From an uncultured Pelagibacteraceae bacterium (lineage in GTDB: Bacteria > Pseudomonadota > Alphaproteobacteria > Pelagibacterales > Pelagibacteraceae): a stretch of DNA of 54,949 nt. The notes beneath the pieces are model-generated. The model was not told the origin of the DNA. It did no database searches and worked only from the letters and a program-made list of their open reading frames with translations. The DNA lies in assembly GCA_902624585.1 (NCBI GenBank), contig CACNXU010000003.1, forward strand, positions 1 to 54,949, in the 5' to 3' direction. Both the position numbers and the translations under genes were made by a program. Shown one piece after another: positions 36,245 to 43,798 of this stretch (within the stretch, counting starts at the first letter, position 1; every line of letters begins with the position of its first letter).

Positions 36245-37696
36245 ATGCATAAAATAAATTGGAAATTTGATAATACCTACTCAAAACTCTCTGAAACTTT
36301 TAGAGAGTTTGTAAAACCGACACCTGTTCATAATCCTGAAATAGTAATTTTTAACCACCAATTAGCTCAAGAACTTAATTTAGATTTTTCAAAAATAGAC
36401 AACATAGAATTATCAAAAATTTTCTCAGGAAATAGCTTACCAGAAGAAAGTAAAACTTTGGCTCAGGCATATGCTGGTCATCAATTTGGTCACTTTACTA
36501 TGTTAGGAGATGGCAGAGCAGTTTTATTAGGTGAACATTTAGATAATAAAAAAAATCGTTATGATATTCAATATAAGGGCTCAGGGAGAACATCTTTTTC
36601 AAGAGGAGGTGATGGTCGTGCGGCCTTAGGACCAATGCTAAGAGAGTATCTAATAAGTGAAGCTATACACTCATTAAATATTCCAACAACAAGAAGTCTT
36701 GCGGTTGTTAAAACTGGAGAAAAAGTAGTAAGAGAAAATCTTTTAGATGGTGCTATCTTAACTAGAGTTGCATCTAGCCATATTAGGGTGGGTACGTTTC
36801 AATTTATTGCCGCAAAACAAAATATAGATAATTTAAAGACATTAGTAGACTATACAATTAACAGACACTACCCTGAATTAAGTTCATCTAAATTTAAAGC
36901 TTATGATTTATTAAATTCAGTAATAGAAAAACAATGTAGTCTGGTGATAAACTGGATGAGGGTTGGATTTATTCATGGAGTAATGAACACTGATAATATG
37001 TCAATATCTGGAGAAACTATTGATTATGGTCCTTGTGCCTTTATGGATCACTATGATCCAAAAACTGTGTTCAGCTCAATAGATAAATTTGGAAGATATG
37101 CTTTTTCTAATCAACCGCCAATTACTAAATGGAATTTAGCAAGATTTGCAGAATGCTTAATTCCTTTAATTGATAAAAGTGAGGATTATGCAATTAAATT
37201 AGCAACCGATTTAATTGATAATTTCCAAAATATTTATGAGGATAAGTGGTTAAACATGATGAGAAATAAACTTGGCTTATTTGGTGAGGAAAAAAAAGAT
37301 AAAAAATTAATAAATGATTTACTAGAATGGATGAAAAAAAATAAAGCTGATTATACGAACACATTTTGCCATTTGATGGATGTCAAATCTAATGATGAGA
37401 TTTATAAAAAAACTGATTTTCTTGCGTGGATTGATAAATGGAAATTAAGATCACAATTAAATAATTCATCTAAAGAGAAGCAAATCAAACTTATGAAATC
37501 AAATAATCCAATTGTAATTCCAAGAAATCATAAAGTAGAAGAAGCTTTAGCTGAAGCTGACAAAGGAAGTTTAGATAAAATGAAAAAGTTATTAGCTATT
37601 TTAAAAAATCCCTATAACAATCAGAATAATATTGAAGAATATCAAGTGCCTGCTCCATCGAGCAATGAAAAATATCAAACTTTTTGTGGAACTTAA
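36245..37696 (+). CDS. selO: Protein adenylyltransferase SelO (YdiU/UPF0061)
   Basis: SelO is a pseudokinase-fold enzyme that transfers AMP from ATP to hydroxyl side chains of target proteins. The family core is intact: QAYAGHQFGHFTMLGDGRA, then YKGSGRTSFSRGGDGRAALG, REYLISEAIHSLNIPTTRSL and HGVMNTDNMSISGETIDYGP, with D250, N251 and D260 at the catalytic and metal positions. A Cys three residues from the C-terminus (C481, FCGT) matches the bacterial Cys that replaces selenocysteine, and C264 is a possible disulfide partner. The ATG follows a terminator T-run directly, so initiation has no leader of its own unless transcripts start upstream. Confidence 0.95.
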   Translation: MHKINWKFDNTYSKLSETFREFVKPTPVHNPEIVIFNHQLAQELNLDFSKIDNIELSKIFSGNSLPEESKTLAQAYAGHQFGHFTMLGDGRAVLLGEHLDNKKNRYDIQYKGSGRTSFSRGGDGRAALGPMLREYLISEAIHSLNIPTTRSLAVVKTGEKVVRENLLDGAILTRVASSHIRVGTFQFIAAKQNIDNLKTLVDYTINRHYPELSSSKFKAYDLLNSVIEKQCSLVINWMRVGFIHGVMNTDNMSISGETIDYGPCAFMDHYDPKTVFSSIDKFGRYAFSNQPPITKWNLARFAECLIPLIDKSEDYAIKLATDLIDNFQNIYEDKWLNMMRNKLGLFGEEKKDKKLINDLLEWMKKNKADYTNTFCHLMDVKSNDEIYKKTDFLAWIDKWKLRSQLNNSSKEKQIKLMKSNNPIVIPRNHKVEEALAEADKGSLDKMKKLLAILKNPYNNQNNIEEYQVPAPSSNEKYQTFCGT

Positions 37697-37697
37697 A

Positions 37698-38801
37698 TTA
37701 TAGAACGTAGGGCTCTGGCCTAGCAGTTTTACCCAAAACTCTCTCAACTGCAAAATCACTTATATCAATTGTTTGGTATGATCCTGTTGTAATCAATTCA
37801 GTTAAGGCTCTACCGATACCTGGTGCCTGCATTAATCCTCGGCCTGTAAATCCAGAAGCCATGTAAACATTATCATATTTTGGATGTTTACCAACAACTG
37901 CATTATTGTCTAATCTATTGCAATCATAGTAACCTGCCCATCCACCAGTTAGCTTTAATTCTTCAAAGGCAGGTATTCTCTTAGCAAGAGCTGGCCAAAC
38001 TAATTCCTCAAAATCATTCCAAGCTGGTTCCAAATCATCTGCATCAAATACAGAAATAGGTGATCCTGCTAAGTATTCCCCTCCTTCTGGTCTCCAATAA
38101 ACACCGGTTGTTAAATCTCCACTCAGTGGCATCTCTTTTATATATGTTGGACATTTTACTCTAAACACAGTGTGCTTTTGAGGAACAACAGGAATATCTT
38201 CTAACAATTTCCTTGTCCAACAACCAGCAGCAGAAACAATTGTTTTAGCATTTATTTCAGAAATATTTTTAACTTCACCCTTAATAAATTCTGCTCCAAG
38301 CTCTATTGCTTTGCTTTTAAGAGCGCTATGAAACATAAATGGATCAATCCATCCTTCACTTTGATTATCTGTGTAAGTTGCTGTCTCTATCCCTTCACTA
38401 TTCACATAAGGAAAAACCTTGGATAATTCTGACCCTTTAATATTTTTTGTTCCTGCATCACATTCTTTATGATTTTCTAATGCTCTATATTGTTCTTCAG
38501 CATGCTCAGGACCAAACATTAAAAGATATCCATTGGTTACCATACTAGCTGTTGGGTTAGGATTTTTTTCTGTTTTTAATAATTCTGGTATTTGAAAAAT
38601 AAATTCTCTTGCAAATTTTCCTAATAAAATATTTTCTTTTTGGAAAAATTGTCTTCTAAAACCGCCTAGAGATAATGGGAATGAAGCTGTTTTATAAGTA
38701 GGATCTCTTTCAATTACCTTAACTTTTCTACCCTCTTTGGATAAAAAATAAGCAGTTGCCGCCCCTATTATTCCACCACCAATTACTACAACATCATCCA
38801 T
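37698..38801 (-). CDS. DAO-family FAD-dependent oxidoreductase (sarcosine/D-amino-acid oxidase-like)
   Basis: The N-terminal FAD motif is VVVIGGGIIGAATAYFLSKEG (residues 4 on), with E35 as the ribose-binding acid in VIERD. LGGFRRQFFQ and the C-terminal DNNAVVGKHPKYDNVYMASGFTGRGLMQAPGIGRALTELI pattern match the DAO/FOXRED1-like group. The length of 367 aa fits a single-subunit amine oxidase. The substrate could be sarcosine, another N-methyl amino acid or proline-like compound; the creatinase seven kilobases away would supply sarcosine, but that link is inference. The gene ends 1 base from the convergent selO stop. Confidence 0.86.
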   Translation of the reverse strand: MDDVVVIGGGIIGAATAYFLSKEGRKVKVIERDPTYKTASFPLSLGGFRRQFFQKENILLGKFAREFIFQIPELLKTEKNPNPTASMVTNGYLLMFGPEHAEEQYRALENHKECDAGTKNIKGSELSKVFPYVNSEGIETATYTDNQSEGWIDPFMFHSALKSKAIELGAEFIKGEVKNISEINAKTIVSAAGCWTRKLLEDIPVVPQKHTVFRVKCPTYIKEMPLSGDLTTGVYWRPEGGEYLAGSPISVFDADDLEPAWNDFEELVWPALAKRIPAFEELKLTGGWAGYYDCNRLDNNAVVGKHPKYDNVYMASGFTGRGLMQAPGIGRALTELITTGSYQTIDISDFAVERVLGKTARPEPYVL

Positions 38802-38803
38802 AT

Positions 38804-39286
38804 TTAATTTAACATAATTAAGCTTGTATTCAGAATTAGTGCAAAGCTACACCAAAGTAAATATGGAATCATTAAGTAGGCGCTCAACATCTTGACGCGT
38901 TTAAACCTTAAAATTAAGTTAATTATCAATGCTATTAGAATGATTAAAACTAATAAAGCCAAGACCATATTGTGAAAAACAAAAAAAACTACACTCCAAG
39001 TTGTATTGAAAATTAAATGAATGAAGTAAATATAAACAGTATTCATATCTCTATTTTCAGTATGCCAATAAAGCCATATAGAGAAAGTCATCATTAAATA
39101 AAGAGATGTCCAGACAGGACCAAATATCCAATCTGGAGGATTAAAAGTTGGTTTATTTAATAGTGAGTACCAAGGTTCTTTAAATGTAATTGTAGACAAA
39201 CCTCCAATGAATGAGGCAGAGAATGTAATAGCAAGAAACAACAGAAATGTTAAAAATTTGTTTTTAAGCATATTAAATATATACAT
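38804..39286 (-). CDS. tspO: TspO/MBR family protein
   Basis: TspO proteins are five-helix membrane proteins that bind porphyrins and affect tetrapyrrole and oxidative-stress responses. The sequence shows the family pattern: WYSLLNKPTFNPPDWIFGPVW (W-rich helix 1-2 region), LYLMMTFSIWLYW, LIFNTTWSVVFF and LMIPYLLWCSFALILN. The length is 160 aa. The ATG at 39286 could be replaced by one at 39271 (MLKNKF). It starts 8 bases from the divergent SDR gene. Confidence 0.9.
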   Translation of the reverse strand: MYIFNMLKNKFLTFLLFLAITFSASFIGGLSTITFKEPWYSLLNKPTFNPPDWIFGPVWTSLYLMMTFSIWLYWHTENRDMNTVYIYFIHLIFNTTWSVVFFVFHNMVLALLVLIILIALIINLILRFKRVKMLSAYLMIPYLLWCSFALILNTSLIMLN

Positions 39287-39294
39287 AACAAAAA

Positions 39295-40053
39295 ATGAGT
39301 AAAAAAACTATTTGGATTACTGGAGGAAGTACTGGCATTGGTAAAGCTTTAGCAATTAAGTTTGCAGCCATGGGATGGAATGTTGCTATATCTGCAAGAC
39401 GAGCTGAATTATTGAATGAGCTTTCAAATTCTTATGAAAATATTTCAGGTTTTCCTTTAGATGTGACTGACAAAGAAAAGTGTAAAGAAGTATTTAATGA
39501 AATTAAAAACAAATTTGAAAATATAGATATTTGTTTTTTTTCAACAGGAACATGGGATCCAAAAAAAGAGAAAGAAATAGATGTCGAGCAAATGGAAGAC
39601 GTATTTAAGGTAAATTTTTTTGGAACAGTTAATTGTATTAAAGCTGTTGAACAGTACTTTAGAGATAAAAAAAAAGGAATAATAACTATTGTGTCATCAA
39701 TTGCGGGATATAGAGGATTACCTAATTCAACAGGATATGGACCATCAAAGTCGGCATTAAATAACTTAGCTGAAAGTTTGTACTTTGATTTTAAAAGACA
39801 CAATGTACGTGTTTGTTTAGTGTCTCCTGGTTTTATTAAAACTCCAATGACAGATAAAAATGATTTTAAAATGCCTTTTTTAAAAACACCCGAGTATGCA
39901 GCAGATCAAATTTTTGAAGGTTTAATAAACAAAAATACATTTGAAATACATTTTCCAAAATCACTTACAATAACATTAAAGCTGCTTAGTTTTTTACCAA
40001 GTAAAATTTATTTTGGATTAGTTGGAAAACTCACAAAATATCAAAAAAAATAG
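39295..40053 (+). CDS. Short-chain dehydrogenase/reductase
   Basis: This is a classical SDR of 252 aa: ITGGSTGIGKALAIKF is the cofactor loop, FFSTGTW replaces the usual NNAG, and the catalytic residues are in VSSIAGYRGLPNSTGYGPSKSAL (Ser, Tyr, Lys). The cofactor-specificity region reads ISARRAELL, which suggests NADPH. The C-terminus is extended with hydrophobic residues (LLSFLPSKIYFGLVG). It converges on the DUF3833 gene with 0 bases between stops. SDRs of this kind occur in FAD/DUF1365/Cfa lipid-modification clusters, so a role there is plausible. Confidence 0.87.
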   Translation: MSKKTIWITGGSTGIGKALAIKFAAMGWNVAISARRAELLNELSNSYENISGFPLDVTDKEKCKEVFNEIKNKFENIDICFFSTGTWDPKKEKEIDVEQMEDVFKVNFFGTVNCIKAVEQYFRDKKKGIITIVSSIAGYRGLPNSTGYGPSKSALNNLAESLYFDFKRHNVRVCLVSPGFIKTPMTDKNDFKMPFLKTPEYAADQIFEGLINKNTFEIHFPKSLTITLKLLSFLPSKIYFGLVGKLTKYQKK

Positions 40054-40614
40054 TTAATCTTTTACAAATACAACTGTTAATTCTGCTACTTTAAAACCAA
40101 ACTTTGTCATAGTTGCTCTATTTATTGCAACTCTATCATCTTGTTTAAAAATCCAATCATCAAAAGTGATTTTTATCTCTTTACCTTTGACTGGAACTAA
40201 TAAAACATATTCAAATTTAAATGCAGGTCCATAAGAATAACCTTTCGCTTTACCAACAACATCACCTGCTGTCCCTTCATAATTGTTTTCATCAATTTTA
40301 TTTATTTTCCATTCTCGGTCTTGAACTTCACCATCATCCCAATTAAATTTTTCTTTAAGAATTAGCTGTTTTCCATCCCAAGTTCCATTTAAGTCTGCAG
40401 AAAATTGTCTTGTAACTTTTCCTGATCTATTTTGTAAAACACCCCAAGCCTTAACATTTCCAGATAAATATTCTTCAATGATTAATCTCGGTTCTTTATT
40501 TTTAAAATCTTCTGGTTTCATAGCGCTATTATTCGAGCAACTTGTAATTAAGAATAATAAAATTATCAACGAAATTGGCTTAATAATTTTTATATGTCGC
40601 ATAAATATCTCCAT
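40054..40614 (-). CDS. DUF3833 family lipoprotein
   Basis: A lipoprotein signal peptide is clear: a hydrophobic stretch after MRHIKIIKP, then the lipobox LITSC at about residues 22-26. The mature part has the DUF3833 pattern (YLSGNVKAWGVLQNRSGKVTRQF, GTWDGKQLILKEKFNWDDGE, DDWIFKQDDRVAINRATMTKFGF). The real start may be MRHIK at residue 5. The function of the domain is not known. It is the last gene of the FAD oxidoreductase-DUF1365-Cfa-like block, 4 bases after the methyltransferase. Confidence 0.85.
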   Translation of the reverse strand: MEIFMRHIKIIKPISLIILLFLITSCSNNSAMKPEDFKNKEPRLIIEEYLSGNVKAWGVLQNRSGKVTRQFSADLNGTWDGKQLILKEKFNWDDGEVQDREWKINKIDENNYEGTAGDVVGKAKGYSYGPAFKFEYVLLVPVKGKEIKITFDDWIFKQDDRVAINRATMTKFGFKVAELTVVFVKD

Positions 40615-40618
40615 TATT

Positions 40619-41797
40619 TTATTTATTTTGCATTGAAAACTGAATTAGATCTATATTTTTTGACTTAAATCCTGCCTCACAATAAGAAAGATAAAACTCC
40701 CACATTCTTTTAAATGTTAAGTCAAACCCTTGATTCTTTATTAAATCCCATTTTTTTAAAAATTCATTTCTCCAAATAGATAATGTATTTGCATAGTGAT
40801 CTGCATAAGAAATATATGAATTAACAGTTAGCCCGTTATCAGAAACGTACCGATTTATACTATTTTTGTTTGGTAAAAAACCTCCAGGAAAAATATATTT
40901 TTGAATAAAATCTTGTTTATTTTTGTACCTATCAAACAACCTGTCATCTATGGTAATTGCTTGAATAGCTGCCTTTCCACCTTCAGATAAATTATTTTTT
41001 ATTGTTTTGAAGTAATCCTCCAAATAATTTTGACCAACAGCTTCAATCATCTCAATTGAAGCAATAGAATTATATTTCCCCTGAAGGTCTCTATAATCCT
41101 TTATTTCAATATTTACTTTTTCATTTAGACCACAATTAAAAATTCTTTTCTTAGTGTATTCAAATTGCTTTTTAGATATTGTGATACAATCGAGTTTAAC
41201 GTCATATTTTTTACCTAAGTATTCAGCAAAACCACCCCACCCACATCCTATCTCTAAGATTTTGTCACCATTATTTGGTCTAATTAAATCAATTAATTTT
41301 TGATATTTATTATTTTGAGCATCAGAGAGATTTTTTGATTTATCATCAAAAATGGCACTAGAGTAAGTAAGTGTATCATCTAACCACAGAGAAAAAAAAT
41401 CATTACCTAAATCATAATGTTTGGCGATATTTTCTTTACTTCGGCTTTTTGTATTTTTGATTATTTTGTTTTTGACAAAATTAATTATAGGAAAATCAAG
41501 GAGTCCTGAAAATTTATATATAACTTCTATGTTTCTTGCTGTTAATTCAATTAAATCCGACAAATTGTCGGTTTCAAACTCGCCTCTCATGTAACTCTCA
41601 GCAAATCCAATACTGCCACCTCTAATTAAGTTGTAATTAAAACTTGGTTTTTTAATTAATATATTTGCTTTTAATTTTTGATTTGGATCTCCAAATTTTA
41701 AAATCTTTCCATCAAATGAAGTTAGTTCTAGATAGCCATGGTTAATTCTATTAAGAAATTTAAAAACTAATCTATCTGCTGCATTATTTAAGAACAT
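40619..41797 (-). CDS. Cyclopropane-fatty-acid synthase-like SAM methyltransferase
   Basis: The protein modifies the double bonds of phospholipid acyl chains with SAM, either to a cyclopropane or to another methylated product. SAM-binding LEIGCGWGGFAEYLG is near 190, SIEMIEAVG carries the bicarbonate-site Glu, KYIFPGGFLPN follows, and LSYCEAGF holds a conserved C-terminal Cys. In E. coli Cfa the first half has YSCAY with an active-site Cys; here it is YSSAIF (S147 instead). This marks a separate branch, perhaps making methylated rather than cyclopropane chains. It overlaps the DUF1365 gene by one base. The length is 392 aa. Confidence 0.88.
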   Translation of the reverse strand: MFLNNAADRLVFKFLNRINHGYLELTSFDGKILKFGDPNQKLKANILIKKPSFNYNLIRGGSIGFAESYMRGEFETDNLSDLIELTARNIEVIYKFSGLLDFPIINFVKNKIIKNTKSRSKENIAKHYDLGNDFFSLWLDDTLTYSSAIFDDKSKNLSDAQNNKYQKLIDLIRPNNGDKILEIGCGWGGFAEYLGKKYDVKLDCITISKKQFEYTKKRIFNCGLNEKVNIEIKDYRDLQGKYNSIASIEMIEAVGQNYLEDYFKTIKNNLSEGGKAAIQAITIDDRLFDRYKNKQDFIQKYIFPGGFLPNKNSINRYVSDNGLTVNSYISYADHYANTLSIWRNEFLKKWDLIKNQGFDLTFKRMWEFYLSYCEAGFKSKNIDLIQFSMQNK

Positions 41798-42561
41798 TAA
41801 TTTTCTATTGTTAAATTATTTTTTATTTTTAACTTTTTCTTAATAAATTTTATTCCTTTAATCCACAATTTAAACGCTTCAAAATGTATCGCAGAAATTA
41901 TCTTAAATGTCATTAGAGGGTGTTTAAGATAAGATTTCATCAAATTTTTACTAGTCAAACTACATCTTTCACCATCTTGAGATGCAAAAAGAATTTTTCC
42001 CTCTTGATCATATTGGTCTATAACAACAGATAACTTTTCTCCTGGATATAATATTCTAAAAAAATAATTACAGTCCATTTCAATAAATGGTGAAACATGA
42101 AATTTCTTTGAGCAATTATTTTGAATTAATTTATTATCACTTTCTACTTTAAAAACGTAAGTATGTTGTTCCCCAAAAGTATTTTTAACTTCATACAGAA
42201 TTGAAATTAAGTTTTCATTTTTATCATATATAAAAAATATACTTAGCGGATTAAAAACATACCCTAAAATTCTTGGATAACATAAAAGTTTTACTTTTAT
42301 ATTATCTGTACTAATTTTATTATTACTCAGATTATCTTTTACCCATCTAAGAAGGGATGAGCCATCACGATCACCGTGATCTTTCTCATAAAAACTTATC
42401 AGATTAAATTTATTTAAAGAAAAAAATTTTAATTTATCATTAAGTTCATTAAGTTCTGATAGATCTATAAATAATGAAAATACTTTATATTTAAAAAAAT
42501 GTTCTTTAGGTTTAAATCTTTTATGGATTACGTTTCCATTATATATATAAGAATTAATCAT
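41797..42561 (-). CDS. DUF1365 family protein
   Basis: The 254-aa protein shows the DUF1365 pattern: NGNVIHKRFKPKEHFFKYKVF at the start, then HGDRDGSSLLRWVKDNL, VKLLCYPRILGYVFNPLSIFFIY, EVKNTFGEQHTYVF and FHVSPFIEMDCNYFFRI. The domain has no established biochemistry; it nearly always sits between an FAD oxidoreductase and a Cfa-like methyltransferase, as here. It overlaps both neighbours (8 bases with the FAD gene, 1 base with the methyltransferase), so it belongs to the same pathway. Confidence 0.88.
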   Translation of the reverse strand: MINSYIYNGNVIHKRFKPKEHFFKYKVFSLFIDLSELNELNDKLKFFSLNKFNLISFYEKDHGDRDGSSLLRWVKDNLSNNKISTDNIKVKLLCYPRILGYVFNPLSIFFIYDKNENLISILYEVKNTFGEQHTYVFKVESDNKLIQNNCSKKFHVSPFIEMDCNYFFRILYPGEKLSVVIDQYDQEGKILFASQDGERCSLTSKNLMKSYLKHPLMTFKIISAIHFEAFKLWIKGIKFIKKKLKIKNNLTIEN

Positions 42562-43792
42562 TAAGGTTTTTCAGCATTTCAATAGATGATTTTATTCCAT
42601 CTTCATGAAATCCGTAACCAAAATAACTGCCACAAAAAAGTAAATCTTTTTTATTTTGTATTTTCACAAGCTCAGATTGAGAATTTAATGCTTTTTGATC
42701 ATAATAAGGATGTGAAAATTTAACTTTTCGTAATATTTTTTTTTCATCAATCTCAAAATAAGGATTTAATGTTAAGAAAATATTTTCTTCACACTTTAAA
42801 TTTTGTAACAAATTTAACCAGTAGGTAATTGAATTTTTCTCTAGATTTTTATTATCTATTGATGAATTCCAAGAAGACCAAGCTTTTTTGTTTTTTGGCA
42901 TGGCTCTCTGATCAGTGTGAATATAAGCTATATTTTCTTTATAACTAAAATTCGAAAGAATATTTTTTTCATCATCAGTGGGTTGTTCAATTAATTTTAA
43001 AGCTTCATCAGCATGTGTTGCTAAAATTACTTTATCATAGTCAAAAAATTCACTTTCTCCACCATAGTACAAATCTAGTCCTGAGGATTTTCTTTTTATT
43101 TTAGTAACTTCATAGTTTTTATAATATTCTCCACTTATTCGAGAGATTATTTTACTTACATAAGTTCTGCTTCTATTGGTTACTGTGTACCACTGAGGCC
43201 TGTTTTTTAATTTAAATAAACCATGATTTTGAAAAAATCTTAAAAAAAAACTAGTTGGCATTTTGCTTGCTTCATAAGGAGGCATAGACCAAATTGCGGA
43301 TACCATTGGTATTATATGATAATCAACAAATGTTTTAGATAATTTATTAATTTTTAAATATTCACCTAAGGTAATTTTATCATTGGATATGGTTACTTGA
43401 TCACTTTTTTTATAAAATTTAATTATATCAAAAAACATCTTTAAGAACTCAATGTTAAATAGATTTGATTTATTAGAGAAAATTCCACTTAATCCTTTAC
43501 CACAATATTCAAATTTTGTATTATCTACTGAAACTGAAAAAGACATATTACTTTTTTCAATTTTAATATCATTTTCTTTAAAAAAATTAATTAAATTTGG
43601 ATAAGTTTGAAAATTAAAAACAATAAAACCAATATCTACCGAAATCTTTTTTTCATCAAAAAACAGATCTATTGTATGAGAATGTCCACCAAAATGATCT
43701 TCTCGCTCAAAAAGATCTACATGATGTTTTTTAGATAAATAATAAGCAGCACTCAATCCGGAAATACCTGAGCCAACAACAGCAATTTTCAT
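42554..43792 (-). CDS. NAD(P)/FAD-dependent amine-oxidase-like flavoprotein (COG2907 type)
   Basis: IAVVGSGISGLSAAYYLSKK is the FAD Rossmann motif, followed by VDLFEREDHFGGHSHT. The middle contains MVSAIWSMPPYEASKMP and the C-terminal part GSYFGYGFHEDGIKSS (second FAD-contact motif). The length is 412 aa. In the conserved neighbourhood with DUF1365 and a Cfa-like enzyme it is proposed to desaturate or oxidise a lipid chain. This is first in the leftward lipid block, 6 bases after gcvP, so it may be read from the gcv transcript. Confidence 0.87.
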   Translation of the reverse strand: MKIAVVGSGISGLSAAYYLSKKHHVDLFEREDHFGGHSHTIDLFFDEKKISVDIGFIVFNFQTYPNLINFFKENDIKIEKSNMSFSVSVDNTKFEYCGKGLSGIFSNKSNLFNIEFLKMFFDIIKFYKKSDQVTISNDKITLGEYLKINKLSKTFVDYHIIPMVSAIWSMPPYEASKMPTSFFLRFFQNHGLFKLKNRPQWYTVTNRSRTYVSKIISRISGEYYKNYEVTKIKRKSSGLDLYYGGESEFFDYDKVILATHADEALKLIEQPTDDEKNILSNFSYKENIAYIHTDQRAMPKNKKAWSSWNSSIDNKNLEKNSITYWLNLLQNLKCEENIFLTLNPYFEIDEKKILRKVKFSHPYYDQKALNSQSELVKIQNKKDLLFCGSYFGYGFHEDGIKSSIEMLKNLND

Positions 43793-43798
43793 TAATTA

